NCBI GenBank assembly: GCA_012519515.1
Contig: JAAYQC010000198.1
Coordinates: forward strand, 1-32,894
Origin: Bacteroidales bacterium
GTDB lineage: Bacteria > Bacteroidota > Bacteroidia > Bacteroidales > VadinHA17
Reading direction: 5' to 3'
Length of the DNA: 32,894 nt
In this document: in pieces, positions 16,899 to 24,937 of the stretch
How positions within the stretch are numbered: position 1 is the first letter of the stretch
Layout: every line of letters begins with the position of its first letter
Program-made: the position numbers and the translations under genes
The notes under the pieces: model-generated
Database searches by the model: none
Seen by the model: only the letters and a program-made list of their open reading frames with translations
Told to the model about the DNA's origin: nothing

Positions 16899-18422
16899 TT
16901 AATGTTTAAAATGTCGTTTTCCTGTGAAGACCATTGCCACATTGTTGGCGGAGCAATAATCTATCGAATCCTGGTCTCTTACCGACCCTCCGGGCTGGAC
17001 GATTGCCGTTATTCCGGCCTTATGTGCCAACTCAACACTGTCGGCGAACGGGAAGTAGGCGTCCGAAGCCATAACAGCGCCATTGAGGTCGAAGCCGAAG
17101 CTGTGTGCCTTCTCTATAGCCTGCCTGAGTGCATCCACCCTCGAAGTCTGTCCTATTCCGCTGGCGCACAGTTGTCTGTTTTTGGCAAGAACGATGGCAT
17201 TTGATTTGCTGTGCTTCACTATCTTGTTTGCAAACACCATGTCGTCAGTTTCAGCAGGCAGTGGAAGCCTTGGTGTAACAGGCTTCATATCCATGGCAAG
17301 CTCTGTGCTGAGGTCTTTCTCCTGCCAGAGGACACCGCCGAGAAGCGACCTGAACTGGTATTTGCCCGCCGGCCTCTCCTTTCTCCTCAGAATGATACGG
17401 TTTTTTTTCTGTGACAGTATTTCAAGAGCTTTATCACTAAACTCAGGTGCAATGATTATCTCGAAGAAGATCGTTCCTATCTCTGCCGCCTCCTTTTCAC
17501 CCACCTTGTGATTGGTCGCTATTACCCCCCCGAAAGCAGAAACCGGATCGCATGCCAGGGCATCCTTCCATGCTTCAAGCAGATCGGAACGTGAAGCAAC
17601 TCCGCAGGCATTGTTATGCTTCATGATGACAAAGGTGGTCTCGCTGAATTCATCAATGAGTCCAAGGGCTGCATCTATATCCAGAAAATTGTTGTAGGAA
17701 ATCTCCTTGCCGTGCAGTTTGTCGAAAAGTGTTTCCGTATCACCGTAGAAGACTCCCTTCTGGTGGGGATTCTCTCCATATCTGAGCGGATAAACGGTGT
17801 TTATGCTTTCCCGGAAAGCTTCAATACCTGCCGTCCGGTTAAAATAAGCGAATATTGAGGTGTCATATCCCGATGAAGTAAGGAAGGCCTCAGCCGCGAA
17901 TTGTTTTCTGTCGGCAAGTGATGTCATTCCCTTCTTTTCCCTGAGGAGATCGATGAGTCTTTTGTACTGATTCCTTGATGATATCACCAGCACATCCTTG
18001 AAATTCTTTGCCGCGGCCCTTATAAGTGATATTCCCCCGATATCAATCTTTTCGATAATTTCCTTCTCATCGTCAGTCGATTTCAGTGTATCCTCAAAGG
18101 GATAAAGATCAACGATAACAAGGTCTATTTCCGGAATATTGTACTGGTTAAGCTGCCTGAGATCTTCCTCATTGTCACGTCTCCCGAGTATCCCTCCGAA
18201 GACCGAGGGGTGAAGTGTTTTTACCCTCCCTCCAAGTATTGAAGGATACGTGGTAAGTGATTCAACAGTTTCGGCCTTTATTCCAAGATCGCGGATGAAG
18301 CTGTAGGTCCCTCCCGTTGAATAAATCTTTACACCCAGTTCATCAAGTATTCTGACTATCTCATCGAGATTGTCCTTGGAGTATACCGAAATTAATGCGC
18401 TACTAATCTTTTTATCACTCAT
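16899..18422 (-). CDS. purH: Bifunctional AICAR formyltransferase / IMP cyclohydrolase
   Basis: Catalyses the last two steps of IMP synthesis: formylation of AICAR with 10-formyl-tetrahydrofolate, then ring closure. The ATG at 18422 gives 507 residues starting SDKKISSALISVYSKDNL, the family length. An upstream ATG at 18497 would add 25 residues (ERNEKLSIFKRLNQ...) without family resemblance. The N-terminal IMP cyclohydrolase (MGS-like) domain includes STGGTYSFI and GGRVKTLHPSVFGGIL. The C-terminal transformylase domain includes MKHNNACGVA and KSNAIVLAKN. It is the first gene of the run into mreBCD-mrdA-rodA, an order I know from Bacteroides. Its promoter must lie in the short region shared with the divergent permease gene. 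Confidence 0.96.
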   Translation of the reverse strand: MSDKKISSALISVYSKDNLDEIVRILDELGVKIYSTGGTYSFIRDLGIKAETVESLTTYPSILGGRVKTLHPSVFGGILGRRDNEEDLRQLNQYNIPEIDLVIVDLYPFEDTLKSTDDEKEIIEKIDIGGISLIRAAAKNFKDVLVISSRNQYKRLIDLLREKKGMTSLADRKQFAAEAFLTSSGYDTSIFAYFNRTAGIEAFRESINTVYPLRYGENPHQKGVFYGDTETLFDKLHGKEISYNNFLDIDAALGLIDEFSETTFVIMKHNNACGVASRSDLLEAWKDALACDPVSAFGGVIATNHKVGEKEAAEIGTIFFEIIIAPEFSDKALEILSQKKNRIILRRKERPAGKYQFRSLLGGVLWQEKDLSTELAMDMKPVTPRLPLPAETDDMVFANKIVKHSKSNAIVLAKNRQLCASGIGQTSRVDALRQAIEKAHSFGFDLNGAVMASDAYFPFADSVELAHKAGITAIVQPGGSVRDQDSIDYCSANNVAMVFTGKRHFKH

Positions 18423-18537
18423 CTTCTGAATTTTATGAAAGGCTGCTCCATGCTGATTCAGGCGCTTAAAAATAGATAATTTTTCATTACGCTCCATATA
18501 AAATAATTATGAATCTTACAGTCGTAAAGGGGACTCC

Positions 18538-18566
18538 TTGTAATCCGAATGAATTTATTATTTTTG
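18538..18566 (+). promoter_or_regulatory. Bacteroidota-type promoter (TTG-N18-TATTTTTG) for the ABC permease gene
   Basis: A TTG at 18538-18540 is followed after 18 bases by TATTTTTG at 18559-18566, matching the Bacteroidota consensus TTG / TAnnTTTG with good spacing. The expected transcription start near 18573 leaves a leader of about 17 bases before the TTG start codon at 18590. It is the best complete promoter in the window. Confidence 0.6.
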
Positions 18567-18589
18567 AACACTCATAACACTGAAGTCAA

Positions 18590-19846
18590 TTGAGAACAAG
18601 GTTAAGGCTTTTCAGGGAAAGTTTTTTGTCGGCTGTTAAATCAGTGACGGTTAATAAACTGCGTACTTTCCTCTCCCTCTTTGGAATCACAATAGGCATA
18701 TTCTGCATCATATCCGTTTTCACGGTGCTTGACTGGATGGAAAAATCTGTCCGCGACAGTATCAGTTCAATGGGCTCAAATGTTGTGTACGTTCAGAAGT
18801 TTCCCTGGTCGTTTGATAACGATCTCAAATGGTGGGATATTATAAAGTGGCCCACTGTGTCGATGAATGAGTATCAGGCCGTAAAGAAGAGGTCGGCGAA
18901 AACCGAATATGTTTCCTTCCTGGTAGCCAAATCCGACAGGCTGAAATATAAAAACAACGTGGCAAACGATGCCGTACTTGCGGCGGTTACCGACGACATG
19001 GAAAAGGTGGTTCTGTTCGAAATCGCGAAGGGAAGATATTTTTCCCCCTCTGATTATATGAGCGGCAGCAGTGTTGCAGTTCTTGGAGCGGAGGTTGCCG
19101 AACGGCTTTTCGGCGAAACCGAACCGGTTGGCAAGGTAATTACCATGTCGGGCGGCTTCAAGGCAACGGTTATCGGGGTTCTCAAAAAGGAAGGTAAGGG
19201 AGCATTAAGTCTCAGCAATATAGACCAGATTACGATTATCCCTATGAATTTTGGGAGAAACTTTATTAATCTCCGCAACAGGTTTGTTGATTCCCAGATG
19301 ATTATAAGGGCCAAGCCCGGGGTTTCGGTTCAGGAGCTTACCGACGAACTGACAATGATACTGAGGGCTGCAAGAAGGCTGAAGCCGGCCGAGGTCTCAA
19401 ACTTTTCGATAAACAATTCCAAAATGTTGTCGCAGGGATTCGAAGCTGCATTCAAGGGGATAAATATCGGTGGCGGGATCATTGGAGCTTTCGCGATTCT
19501 GGTTGGAGGATTCGGGATAGCCAATATAATGTTCGTGTCGGTAAGGGAAAGGACCAATATTATAGGGATACAGAAAGCCCTTGGGGCAAAGAAAGGCTTT
19601 ATATTGCAGCAATTTCTCACCGAGTCGGTCATACTTTCACTGGCCGGTGGCATACTCGGATTGCTGATGATATTCATTGGATCGCTGGTAGTAAACTACC
19701 TTTATGAACTTAACATGCATCTCACCGTGGGGAATATCGCGCTTGCCCTGGTAATCTCGGGATTGATCGGGATCATAGCTGGTTACGCGCCTGCCAGTGC
19801 AGCAGCCAGAATGAATCCCGTGGATGCGATAGGCTTCTCATTCTGA
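18590..19846 (+). CDS. MacB/FtsX-type ABC transporter permease
   Basis: A 418-residue membrane subunit with the MacB topology: one N-terminal membrane helix (about 25-46), a periplasmic domain of roughly 230 residues, and three C-terminal helices forming the FtsX domain, which includes GGGIIGAFAILVGGFGIAN and the signature VRERTNIIGIQKALGAKKG. An in-frame TGA at 18581-18583 rules out earlier starts, so the TTG at 18590 is the likely start. The first residues RTRLRLFRESFLSAVKSV fit the usual cytoplasmic N-terminus. Such permeases export peptides, lipids or lipoproteins or act as mechanotransmitters, with a separate ATPase. None is adjacent, so the partner must be encoded elsewhere. The last nine bases overlap ksgA on the other strand. 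Confidence 0.9.
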   Translation: MRTRLRLFRESFLSAVKSVTVNKLRTFLSLFGITIGIFCIISVFTVLDWMEKSVRDSISSMGSNVVYVQKFPWSFDNDLKWWDIIKWPTVSMNEYQAVKKRSAKTEYVSFLVAKSDRLKYKNNVANDAVLAAVTDDMEKVVLFEIAKGRYFSPSDYMSGSSVAVLGAEVAERLFGETEPVGKVITMSGGFKATVIGVLKKEGKGALSLSNIDQITIIPMNFGRNFINLRNRFVDSQMIIRAKPGVSVQELTDELTMILRAARRLKPAEVSNFSINNSKMLSQGFEAAFKGINIGGGIIGAFAILVGGFGIANIMFVSVRERTNIIGIQKALGAKKGFILQQFLTESVILSLAGGILGLLMIFIGSLVVNYLYELNMHLTVGNIALALVISGLIGIIAGYAPASAAARMNPVDAIGFSF

Positions 19847-20620
19847 GCCTTTCATATTCTCTTCTATCCAGTTTGTAAGTTGAATGAACTGTTCCACCGA
19901 CAGTTGCTCGGGCCGGAGCTGAAGCAGATCATAATTGCTGGACCTGATGTTGAATGCCGCTTTTACAGAGTTCCTCAGAGTCTTACGCCGCTGGTTGAAC
20001 CCCGCTTTAACGACCCTGAAAAACAATTCTTCATTACAGCCGGGATGTGGCCTGCTGTTTCTTGTCAGTCTGATGACGCCCGACATCACCTTCGGGGGCG
20101 GTAAGAACACGGCTGCCGGTACTGTGAACAAATAGTTCACAGTATAATAAGTCTGAATAAGAACGCTGAGAATTCCATATTCCTTTGATCCCGGACCTGA
20201 ACAAATCCGACGGGCCACCTCTTTCTGAAGCATCCCGCACACTTCCTGAACAATATCGCGGTTTTCAAGTATCCTGAACAAGATCTGACTTGAGATATTG
20301 TAGGGGAAGTTTCCTATAACTGCAAGCTTGCCGGGGAAGTTGCCGCGGATATCGAAGGTCAGGAAATCGCCTTCAATAATATTTTCAAGGCCGGGGTAAG
20401 CCTCTCTCAAATAGTTCACTGATTCCCTGTCGATCTCGATAACACGAAAATCGGGGAATTCCCTCTGCAGAAGGAATCCTGTGAGTATGCCCATACCCGG
20501 ACCCACCTCGAGAACGCTCCCGTATCCGTCACCCGAAAGCGACCAGGCAATTTTTTCAGCAATACCTTTATCCCTGAGAAAATGCTGACCAAGGCTTTTT
20601 TTGGGTTTTACCCTCTCCAT
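19838..20620 (-). CDS. rsmA: 16S rRNA dimethyladenosine transferase RsmA/KsgA
   Basis: A 260-residue SAM-dependent methyltransferase that dimethylates two adjacent adenosines near the 3' end of 16S rRNA during small-subunit maturation. Motifs: KKSLGQHFLRD at the N-terminus (7-17), SAM-binding EVGPGMGILT (38-47), VIEID (60-64), GDFL (84-87), and the target-adenine motif NFPYNIS (104-110). The C-terminal helical domain is intact, with FNQRRKTLRNS. The gene follows the ABCG-like transporter after a 79-base gap that contains short repeats. Confidence 0.97.
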   Translation of the reverse strand: MERVKPKKSLGQHFLRDKGIAEKIAWSLSGDGYGSVLEVGPGMGILTGFLLQREFPDFRVIEIDRESVNYLREAYPGLENIIEGDFLTFDIRGNFPGKLAVIGNFPYNISSQILFRILENRDIVQEVCGMLQKEVARRICSGPGSKEYGILSVLIQTYYTVNYLFTVPAAVFLPPPKVMSGVIRLTRNSRPHPGCNEELFFRVVKAGFNQRRKTLRNSVKAAFNIRSSNYDLLQLRPEQLSVEQFIQLTNWIEENMKGSE

Positions 20621-20671
20621 TACCTTTATTTATAAATCATTCCGGCAATACTATTTCCTGTTGTCATTTCG

Positions 20672-20695
20672 CCGGGATCTCCGGGATCTCCCGGG
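20672..20695. repeat. Direct repeat CCGGGATCT x2 followed by CCCGGG
   Basis: Two adjacent copies of CCGGGATCT (20672-20680 and 20681-20689) are followed by CCCGGG. On the minus strand CCGGGA and TCCCGG can form a short hairpin. It lies between the end of the ABC transporter gene and ksgA. No T run follows, so a terminator role is uncertain. Confidence 0.4.
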
Positions 20696-20699
20696 AAAC

Positions 20700-23600
20700 T
20701 CATCTCTGGAGCAGTTCCCTGCCAAATTGTCTCCAGATGGGTATTTTAAGCGTTTCGAGAAATTCTATGAAGCGTTTGAGGACGTTGAAGTAGAGTGTCA
20801 CGAAAAGCGTGCCGGTCATTATCCATATTGCAATGACATTGAAAAAGAGGGTATCAATCCTGAGATTCCCTATAAGCTTGTAGGGCGCATAAAAATGAGC
20901 CCGTCCGTATTTTGATCCCGGCTTTTGGAAAACCGGATCGGCTTTCTGTATCAGACGCTTTTCTACATCATTGATTTTGTTCATGCTTAGACGGTTCAGA
21001 ACAAAGTTTGCCACGTTCTCATTATAATTCGCTTCCTTTAGCGCCTGGTACTTTTCGCTACCCATCTCAGCTACAAGGGATCTGGTCAGTTCATCCTTCA
21101 TGTCAGAAAACCTCCTGTTGCGCGATCTTATAACACCGGTAAGCGAATCAAGGTAGGCTTTTGCATGATCGCCTGTCAATGCGCTGAAATCCTTAATATT
21201 CAAGTCCAGGATCCACGATCCTGCCTCCACTCCCGTTTCTTCCTCAAGCTCGTCCAGGTGGTACCTCAGGGTTTTCAGATTATTCCTGCAAAGCTCCTCA
21301 AACTTTGGATCTCCTGTTACTCTCCTGCATTCATCGATCTTCATCCTAAGTGTGGGAATGAGAAATGCATTGTACCATCCGGTCTGGCTTATTTCCATAT
21401 CATATTCAAAAAGGGGCTTTTCCCATCTATTCGATTTGAACTGATCAACCATAAGAGCCTCATATGCCCACCTGGTAGCCATTGCATCACCTATCACCGG
21501 CACATATATATTCTTGCTTAATGATTTATGAAGGTCGTCGAATTTTATCATTGCTCCGCCAAGAAGAAGCATCGGAACCAGCAGAAGCGGGATCAGGATA
21601 TAAATACTAACCGCGGTTCTCATTCCTGCAGAAATATTCAATCCCAATACATTTCCGAAACAGGCTATTGAGAACAGAACAAGCCACTGCTGAAAGTGCA
21701 TCCCCTTAACCTCAAGCAGCAAATTGGCCACGATTACAAAGCTAAGCGACTGGATTGCACTGATAAAGAAGAGGAAAGCTATTTTTGAAAAAAGGTAGCT
21801 CGACCGGCTTATATGCAGGAATTTTTCTCTTTCGAGGATTTTCCGGTCGCGGAATATCTCTTCCGCACTGACGGTCAGCCCGACAAACAGCGCGACAATA
21901 ATTGCCATAAAAAGAAATACGGGATAGTTCTTGTTTGCCCCGAAGGAATAAACTCCCTGCTCACTGTATTTTGAAATGAATCCAAGAATTAATGCCAGGA
22001 GCGGAACCTCAAGCAGACTAATAGCCATATATTGTTTGTCGGCTTTTTTCCTTGTTATATTTCTTCTTATAAAAGTCTTTAGCTGTTCCTTTTTCTCAGG
22101 GACTCTGAAGTTGCTTGGGGGAAGGGCTGTTTTTGGTGGTTTTTCCTTCAGTACCGGCATCATTTTCTTTTTGTACTTCTCATACCAGTCTTTCGGGCTT
22201 ACCTGCCGCTCTTTACCGGCATAACCGGCGCTGTCGATCACCTTGACTTCAACTATATGAAGAATGCTCTCTGTTTCGATGTTTCCGCAATTGGGGCATT
22301 CGCTTTCGGCAGCATTTGCCTGTGATGTTTCGGTTTTGAAATAAACCAGGGCCTCAATCGGATCGCCGTCGTAGATCATATAGCCGCCCTTGTCGAGTAT
22401 CCACAGCTTATCGAACATCTTCAGTATATCGGATGAAGGCTGGTGAATGATTGTAAAAACCAGTTTCCCCGCCAATGCCTGGTTTTTAAGCAGGGTCATT
22501 ACCTTTTCGGAGTCGAATGATGACAGCCCCGAAGTGGGTTCATCTACAAAAAGCACTCCGGGTTCCCTCATAAGCTCCAGACCTATGTTCAGCCTTTTGC
22601 GCTGGCCTCCGCTCACCTTTTTATTCAGTACGTCACCAACCTGCAGATCCCTTATCTCCATCAGATCGAGGTCATTCAGCATCTTCTCGACGGTTTTGTT
22701 CAGTTGTTCCTCATTATAATCTCCGAAACACAGCCTGGCATTGAAATACATATTCTCATACACCGTCAGCTCTTCGATGAGCATATCGTCCTGCGGAACA
22801 TAGCCAATAAGTCCGGAGAGTTTATCCGACTCACTGTGAATATCGTAACCGTTTATATAGAGATTTCCGGTTGTAGGCTTTATTTTTCCGTGAAGCAGGT
22901 TCAGGATGGTAGTCTTCCCCACTCCGCTTCCTCCCATGAGTCCGACAAGATTGCCCGACTCGATCCGGAAATTCATCTTTTGGACTCCGTTATCGGAGTT
23001 TTTGAACAGAAATTCAATATCGTGGCCTTCAAAAACTATTTTCTCGGGGAACTTTCTTGAGACGAATTTCTTGAATATCCTTGAGAAATAAATGGTTTCT
23101 ATTCCCTGACCCTTGATATTTACTCCCCGGTCAAGGATATAGGGTCTGCATGCTATTATATCCCTGCTTTTGAAATAGAGGGCAAGCGACCCGTCGTAGG
23201 TAAAAATGAGCGACCCGGTGCTTTCGATATGCAGGAAGAACATATGGCCGCTGAATCCCTTTACCCTGATATGCCTCCAGCTTTCATAATTCTTGTATTT
23301 ACCGGCGGCCCAGTATTCTGGATCCTCGTTTTCGATTATCAGCATACAGTCGGGTGTGATCTCATCATAGGTCCTTCCTATCATAAAGGCTATTGCATTT
23401 TCATATTCTTTCTTGGAAATATTGAAAGTGCGCGCTACAATGTTGACAATAGTCTTTTCCTGCTCGGAGATTTTTCCGTCCTCGAAAGCAAATTCCAGCA
23501 GCTGAAGAAAAACTATCATTCTTTCCTCGAGAAACAATCCCTTCTTGATCTGCCGGCAGATATTGGTTATCTGGAACGTGATAAGCGAGTCTTCATCGGC

Positions 23601-23813
23601 AAGGTCCGCCTTGTCGACCGTTTTGAGTTCATTTAAGTAGAACTCGAGGTTATTTTCAAAAAGAGCAAAGTATTCCTCTTCCAGTTCCCTGTTAAGATAT
23701 CTCCTGAGATAACTTCGAAGAATAATTTTCCCTCTCGAAGTAATACCTCTGGGATTAACTGTGGAAACAATGGCAAAGATATGAATCAGAGCCAGGAGTA
23801 CAGATTCCCTCAT
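20700..23813 (-). CDS. ABCG-like fused ABC transporter with TerB-like N-terminal domain
   Basis: A 1037-residue one-chain half-transporter. Residues 1-145 are helical and resemble a TerB-like domain (DGKISEQEKTIV at 112-123). Residues 155-250 are beta-rich, ending in GQGIETIYFS. The ABCG-type ATPase follows: Walker A GGSGVGKT (294-301), Q-loop Q341, signature VSGGQRKRL (400-408), Walker B VLFVDEP (420-426) and H457. A lone CPNCG pair (506-510) precedes the membrane domain, which has about five helices between 595 and 752. An unusually long insert of about 230 residues, helical and charged, comes before the last helix (985-1010). Similar large fusions occur in Bacteroidota; the substrate is unknown. 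It starts 12 bases after the terminator of the upstream lipoprotein gene. Confidence 0.85.
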   Translation of the reverse strand: MRESVLLALIHIFAIVSTVNPRGITSRGKIILRSYLRRYLNRELEEEYFALFENNLEFYLNELKTVDKADLADEDSLITFQITNICRQIKKGLFLEERMIVFLQLLEFAFEDGKISEQEKTIVNIVARTFNISKKEYENAIAFMIGRTYDEITPDCMLIIENEDPEYWAAGKYKNYESWRHIRVKGFSGHMFFLHIESTGSLIFTYDGSLALYFKSRDIIACRPYILDRGVNIKGQGIETIYFSRIFKKFVSRKFPEKIVFEGHDIEFLFKNSDNGVQKMNFRIESGNLVGLMGGSGVGKTTILNLLHGKIKPTTGNLYINGYDIHSESDKLSGLIGYVPQDDMLIEELTVYENMYFNARLCFGDYNEEQLNKTVEKMLNDLDLMEIRDLQVGDVLNKKVSGGQRKRLNIGLELMREPGVLFVDEPTSGLSSFDSEKVMTLLKNQALAGKLVFTIIHQPSSDILKMFDKLWILDKGGYMIYDGDPIEALVYFKTETSQANAAESECPNCGNIETESILHIVEVKVIDSAGYAGKERQVSPKDWYEKYKKKMMPVLKEKPPKTALPPSNFRVPEKKEQLKTFIRRNITRKKADKQYMAISLLEVPLLALILGFISKYSEQGVYSFGANKNYPVFLFMAIIVALFVGLTVSAEEIFRDRKILEREKFLHISRSSYLFSKIAFLFFISAIQSLSFVIVANLLLEVKGMHFQQWLVLFSIACFGNVLGLNISAGMRTAVSIYILIPLLLVPMLLLGGAMIKFDDLHKSLSKNIYVPVIGDAMATRWAYEALMVDQFKSNRWEKPLFEYDMEISQTGWYNAFLIPTLRMKIDECRRVTGDPKFEELCRNNLKTLRYHLDELEEETGVEAGSWILDLNIKDFSALTGDHAKAYLDSLTGVIRSRNRRFSDMKDELTRSLVAEMGSEKYQALKEANYNENVANFVLNRLSMNKINDVEKRLIQKADPVFQKPGSKYGRAHFYAPYKLIGNLRIDTLFFNVIAIWIMTGTLFVTLYFNVLKRFIEFLETLKIPIWRQFGRELLQR

Positions 23814-23824
23814 AAAAAACGATC

Positions 23825-23859
23825 AAAAAAAAGACCGCAAAATGAATCCATTTGCGGTC
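23825..23859 (-). terminator. Rho-independent terminator between the lipoprotein and ABC transporter genes
   Basis: On the minus strand a perfect 9-bp stem (GACCGCAAA paired with TTTGCGGTC; arms 23851-23859 and 23833-23841) with a 9-base loop is followed by eight consecutive T (complement of 23825-23832). It lies 20 bases after the lipoprotein stop and ends only 12 bases before the ABC transporter start. Confidence 0.85.
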
Positions 23860-23879
23860 ACTAAGGTATGCAAAAAATA

Positions 23880-24704
23880 TTAAATAATTTGACTTCTGAC
23901 TGTCTCTATAGCTTTGGTTATGTCGATGATGTTCTGATTGGTAAGGCTTGTGGTGAGTCCTGAATAAACCTTTTTTACAGGTTCCAGTTTATCGACAAAT
24001 TCCTTTACCTTCGGGTCGCTGAGATACGGTTCGGTTATTTCGATGAACAGGTCGAATGATTCCTTTTGTTCAATGAGAACCTTTGAAATTCCTGCCACCT
24101 GGTATGCTGCTTCCGAGACGTGTGTGGTAAGGTACATTCCTTCAACCCAGGCGCCTCCCACTACAAGAAGGGCAAGAGCCTCCTGGTCATTTTCGCTCAG
24201 GTAGGCATAGGTTTCGTCAAAAGCTTCGGTAAGGATGCTGACAAGTTCTTCCTTTTTATCCTGATTCTGGCGGATCCTGTCGTAAAGTGTTTCATCATAG
24301 ATCTGCGACATATTCAACTCATTGGCCAGCGACCTGATGGCATCGAGGTAATTAAGTACCTCCTGCTGGATGTTGTAGAGTGTGGCATAACTCAGGTCGG
24401 CACCGTATACTCCCATGTTAACCGCCTTCTGGGAACTGGTAAGGTACTTCCTGGCATTGGTAACAGGATTTGAAATCCCTAAACTATATCCAACTTCAAG
24501 CTCTGAAAGCATATGGATCACTTCAGCTGAAGTCGGCAGAGGGTATACATTTCTCTCAATTTCCTTTTCAAAGGACTGAATCTGCTCGAGTTCCAGGTCC
24601 TTTTCACTGAGTTCCGCCTTTTTTGCCTTGTTTTTACACGAATTTAGTCCGCTGAAGGACAAGATCAGCATCGGGATAATTACAACAGCTATAGCCTTTT
24701 TCAT
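23880..24704 (-). CDS. Uncharacterised lipoprotein, all-helical
   Basis: A 274-residue predicted lipoprotein. Residues 1-23 form a signal with lipobox LNSC, C23 being lipidated. The mature part appears entirely alpha-helical and acidic, with heptad-like stretches (ELSEKDLELEQIQSFEKEIE near the N-terminus) and no cysteines beyond the lipid anchor. I see no catalytic motif and cannot name a Pfam family. Recognisable phrases include YPLPTSAEVIHMLSELEVGY and NPVTNARKYLTSSQKAVNMG. I believe homologs occur widely in Bacteroidota, but that is recall. It precedes the ABCG-like transporter in the same direction with a strong terminator between, so the two may be linked functionally but are not simply one transcript. 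Confidence 0.8.
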   Translation of the reverse strand: MKKAIAVVIIPMLILSFSGLNSCKNKAKKAELSEKDLELEQIQSFEKEIERNVYPLPTSAEVIHMLSELEVGYSLGISNPVTNARKYLTSSQKAVNMGVYGADLSYATLYNIQQEVLNYLDAIRSLANELNMSQIYDETLYDRIRQNQDKKEELVSILTEAFDETYAYLSENDQEALALLVVGGAWVEGMYLTTHVSEAAYQVAGISKVLIEQKESFDLFIEITEPYLSDPKVKEFVDKLEPVKKVYSGLTTSLTNQNIIDITKAIETVRSQII

Positions 24705-24904
24705 TGTTACAGGTTTAAGTTAATTCTAGTCTGAAAGAAAACATAAAAATAATAAATTATATTATAAAACACCCTCAGCTTTTATCAAATTTGTTAATTC
24801 ATACCTGAATGATGATTTCATTCCTCTTTCCGGTGTACTGAAACATTGTTCCATTATAGGAAATAAAATCCCGCGAAGTTATTTTTCGGGTAACTCTAAT
24901 TAAT

Positions 24905-24912
24905 TATCTTTG
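24905..24912 (+). promoter_or_regulatory. -7 element (TATCTTTG) for the C-S lyase gene
   Basis: TATCTTTG is an exact TAnnTTTG match 25 bases before the ATG at 24938. No clear TTG is seen at the -33 spacing. The rest of the divergent region 24713-24904 is A+T-rich and without recognisable features. Confidence 0.45.
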
Positions 24913-24937
24913 ATCTCCTGAAACAAACTAATCTCTG

